Notes under the pieces: generated by a model
Told to the model about the DNA's origin: nothing
What the model saw: the letters and a program-made list of their open reading frames with translations, nothing else
Databases searched by the model: none
In this document: positions 5,427 to 6,449 of the stretch, piece by piece
Layout: each line of letters starts with the position of its first letter
Position numbering within the stretch: the stretch's first letter is position 1
Origin: Gammaproteobacteria bacterium
GTDB taxonomy: Bacteria > Pseudomonadota > Gammaproteobacteria > Pseudomonadales > GM7GCV1
NCBI GenBank assembly: GCA_030830945.1
Contig: JAURLY010000181.1
Coordinates: forward strand, 1 to 6,449
Length of the DNA: 6,449 nt
Direction of reading: 5' to 3'
Made by a program: the position numbers and the translations under genes

Positions 5427-6146
5427 TTAGGTATAGTCAAAAGTCATACCCAGGCGATGACCGACGAGTTCATAGGATTCAACTACATTGCCAAGCCCTT
5501 GACGGAAACGATCCTTATCAAGCTTTTCACGGGTTTCAGCATCCCATAGACGACAACCATCAGGAGTGAATTCGTCGCCCAAAACCATCTTGCCTTTGTA
5601 CAACCCAAACTCAAGCTTGTAGTCGACCAGCAACATGCCGGCGTCGGCAAAAAGTTTTTTAAGAACCTCATTCACACGGAAAGTCAGATCGCGCATTTCG
5701 CGAATCTGGTCCATGGTTGCCCACCCAAAAGACTGGGCGTGATATTCATTGACCATGGGATCGCCGAGCTCATCATTTTTGAGGAACAACTCAAAAGTTG
5801 GAGGGTTAAGATCCAGACCTTCTTCAACGCCAAGACGACGACAAAGACTTCCAGTGGAAATGTTTCGGACTACACATTCCAGTGGGATCATATCGAGTTT
5901 TTTTACCAGGGAATCCTGTGGAGAAAGCAGCTTTTCAAAATGTGTGGGAATTCCCGCTTCTTCCAATTTCTGCATAATAGTGGCATTAAATTGATTATTT
6001 ACTGCACCCTTGCGATCCAGTTGCTCAATTTTTTTACCATCGAATGCAGATGTGTCGTTTCGGAAGAAAAGCACCATTTGATCTGGATCTTCCGTAGTGA
6101 AAACGGATTTAGCTTTACCTGAATAAAGTTCTTTTACCTTTTGCAT
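5427..6146 (-). CDS. purC: PurC, SAICAR synthase
   Basis: PurC joins aspartate to CAIR using ATP to give SAICAR in de novo purine synthesis, in the cytosol. The 239 residues match the bacterial family length (E. coli 237). Visible features are the ATP-site loop YSGKAKSVF (residues 8-16), FRNDTSAFDGKK (28-39), the first family signature around PLECVVRNISTGS (88-100), the second signature LVDYKLEFGL (173-182), and the substrate-binding run DEFTPDGCRLWD (191-202), with DKDRFRQ close after it. All appear intact. The start, MQKVKELYSGKAK, matches the E. coli start closely; GAG lies about seven bases upstream. It is 15 bp downstream of the MBL-fold gene on the same strand, so the two are probably one transcript. 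In Pseudomonas the similar order dapA, bamC, MBL hydrolase, purC is known, so dapA and bamC may lie beyond the window's right edge. Confidence 0.97.
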   Translation of the reverse strand: MQKVKELYSGKAKSVFTTEDPDQMVLFFRNDTSAFDGKKIEQLDRKGAVNNQFNATIMQKLEEAGIPTHFEKLLSPQDSLVKKLDMIPLECVVRNISTGSLCRRLGVEEGLDLNPPTFELFLKNDELGDPMVNEYHAQSFGWATMDQIREMRDLTFRVNEVLKKLFADAGMLLVDYKLEFGLYKGKMVLGDEFTPDGCRLWDAETREKLDKDRFRQGLGNVVESYELVGHRLGMTFDYT

Positions 6147-6161
6147 ATCCCAACTCGTTAA

Positions 6162-6449
6162 TTAAGGTCTGTTAATCGGCACCAGCTCAATCCAGCCCAT
6201 AGGCTGGTCCTGGCTGGCAAATAATACCTGCTCAATTAAATCTAACTGTGATTCCAATGCTTTCTCAGCTAATTCAATCTGGTTGTTTTGCTCACTGATA
6301 TGACCAACAATCAAATTCTTTAGAATACCCGAAGTATTAACCCGGGAAATGAATTCAGCTGTTTGTCCATTATTCAAATGTCCCCAGTTTCCTCCTACAC
6401 GTCTTTTAAGCGACGGAGGGTAAGGGCCATTCCTGAGCATTTCCTGATC
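6162..6449 (-). CDS. MBL-fold metallohydrolase, C-terminal part (runs off window)
   Basis: The frame is open to the last base and encodes the final 95 residues of a metallo-beta-lactamase-fold hydrolase; the start and the HxHxDH zinc motif lie outside the window. The visible part has MLRNGPYPPSLKRRVGGNWGHLNNGQTAEF, followed by IVGHISEQNNQIELAEKAL, in which the histidine of GHISEQNN is the late metal-site histidine expected in YycJ/PhnP-like MBL hydrolases. Homologues sit directly before purC in Pseudomonas and relatives, and the same spacing and strand are seen here. The substrate is unknown; exonuclease-like or phosphodiesterase activity occurs in related branches, but nothing in this piece decides it. 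The methionine at 6440 is internal and should not be taken as the start. Confidence 0.85.
   Translation of the reverse strand, partial: DQEMLRNGPYPPSLKRRVGGNWGHLNNGQTAEFISRVNTSGILKNLIVGHISEQNNQIELAEKALESQLDLIEQVLFASQDQPMGWIELVPINRP

Noticed and set aside
5349..5549. A 66-codon plus-strand frame from the gap into purC
   Set aside because: More than half of it is antisense to the conserved PurC C-terminus, and it has no domain or ribosome site.
5739..6122. A 127-codon plus-strand frame opposite purC
   Set aside because: It is entirely antisense to conserved PurC sequence, and its composition is that of reversed PurC codons.
6446..6449. Window ending in GATC (Sau3AI site) as a clone end
   Set aside because: A four-base match at one edge is easily chance and the window may be an arbitrary cut of a longer sequence.

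Overview
The window looks like a stretch of a gammaproteobacterial chromosome, probably a marine or Cellvibrionales/Pseudomonas-like lineage, with one foreign-looking piece at its left edge. The lineage is inferred from gene order and protein resemblance: folK, a deoxynucleoside kinase and panB in a row; a PurC with an MBL-fold hydrolase directly upstream (as in Pseudomonas); DapE; and RsmJ. All family assignments come from recognised motifs, since no database search could be run.

Layout. 2-946 is a single open reading frame made of two unrelated pieces. 2 to about 520 encodes an internal piece of the DNA-repair ATPase RecN in GC-rich sequence. About 521-946 encodes the folate enzyme FolK without its N-terminus, in much more AT-rich sequence. 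The change is abrupt and an EcoRI-type GAATTC lies at 529-534, so an assembly or cloning chimera is the leading explanation. 1024-1713 (deoxynucleoside kinase) and 1713-2504 (PanB) overlap by one base and are co-transcribed. The usual next gene, panC, is absent; dapE (2585-3733) follows instead. rsmJ (3723-4550, minus strand) meets dapE tail to tail with an 11-bp overlap. Divergent from rsmJ is a small leucine-rich-repeat lipoprotein (4596-5054). On the right, purC (5427-6146, minus) lies 15 bp downstream of the C-terminal end of an MBL-fold hydrolase that runs off the window (6162-6449, minus).

Functionally this is mostly housekeeping metabolism: folate (folK), deoxynucleoside salvage, pantothenate/CoA (panB), lysine and peptidoglycan precursors (dapE), rRNA methylation (rsmJ) and purine synthesis (purC). 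No mobile element, CRISPR array, tRNA, rRNA or defence system was seen.

The least explained stretch is the 372-bp gap between the lipoprotein gene and purC (5055-5426). Its neighbours converge on it, so it need not hold a promoter. It nevertheless carries three DnaA-box-like 9-mers, a 26-base nearly pure A/T tract, a perfect 15-bp palindrome and a likely purC terminator. With the chimeric join at about 520, it is the part most worth checking.
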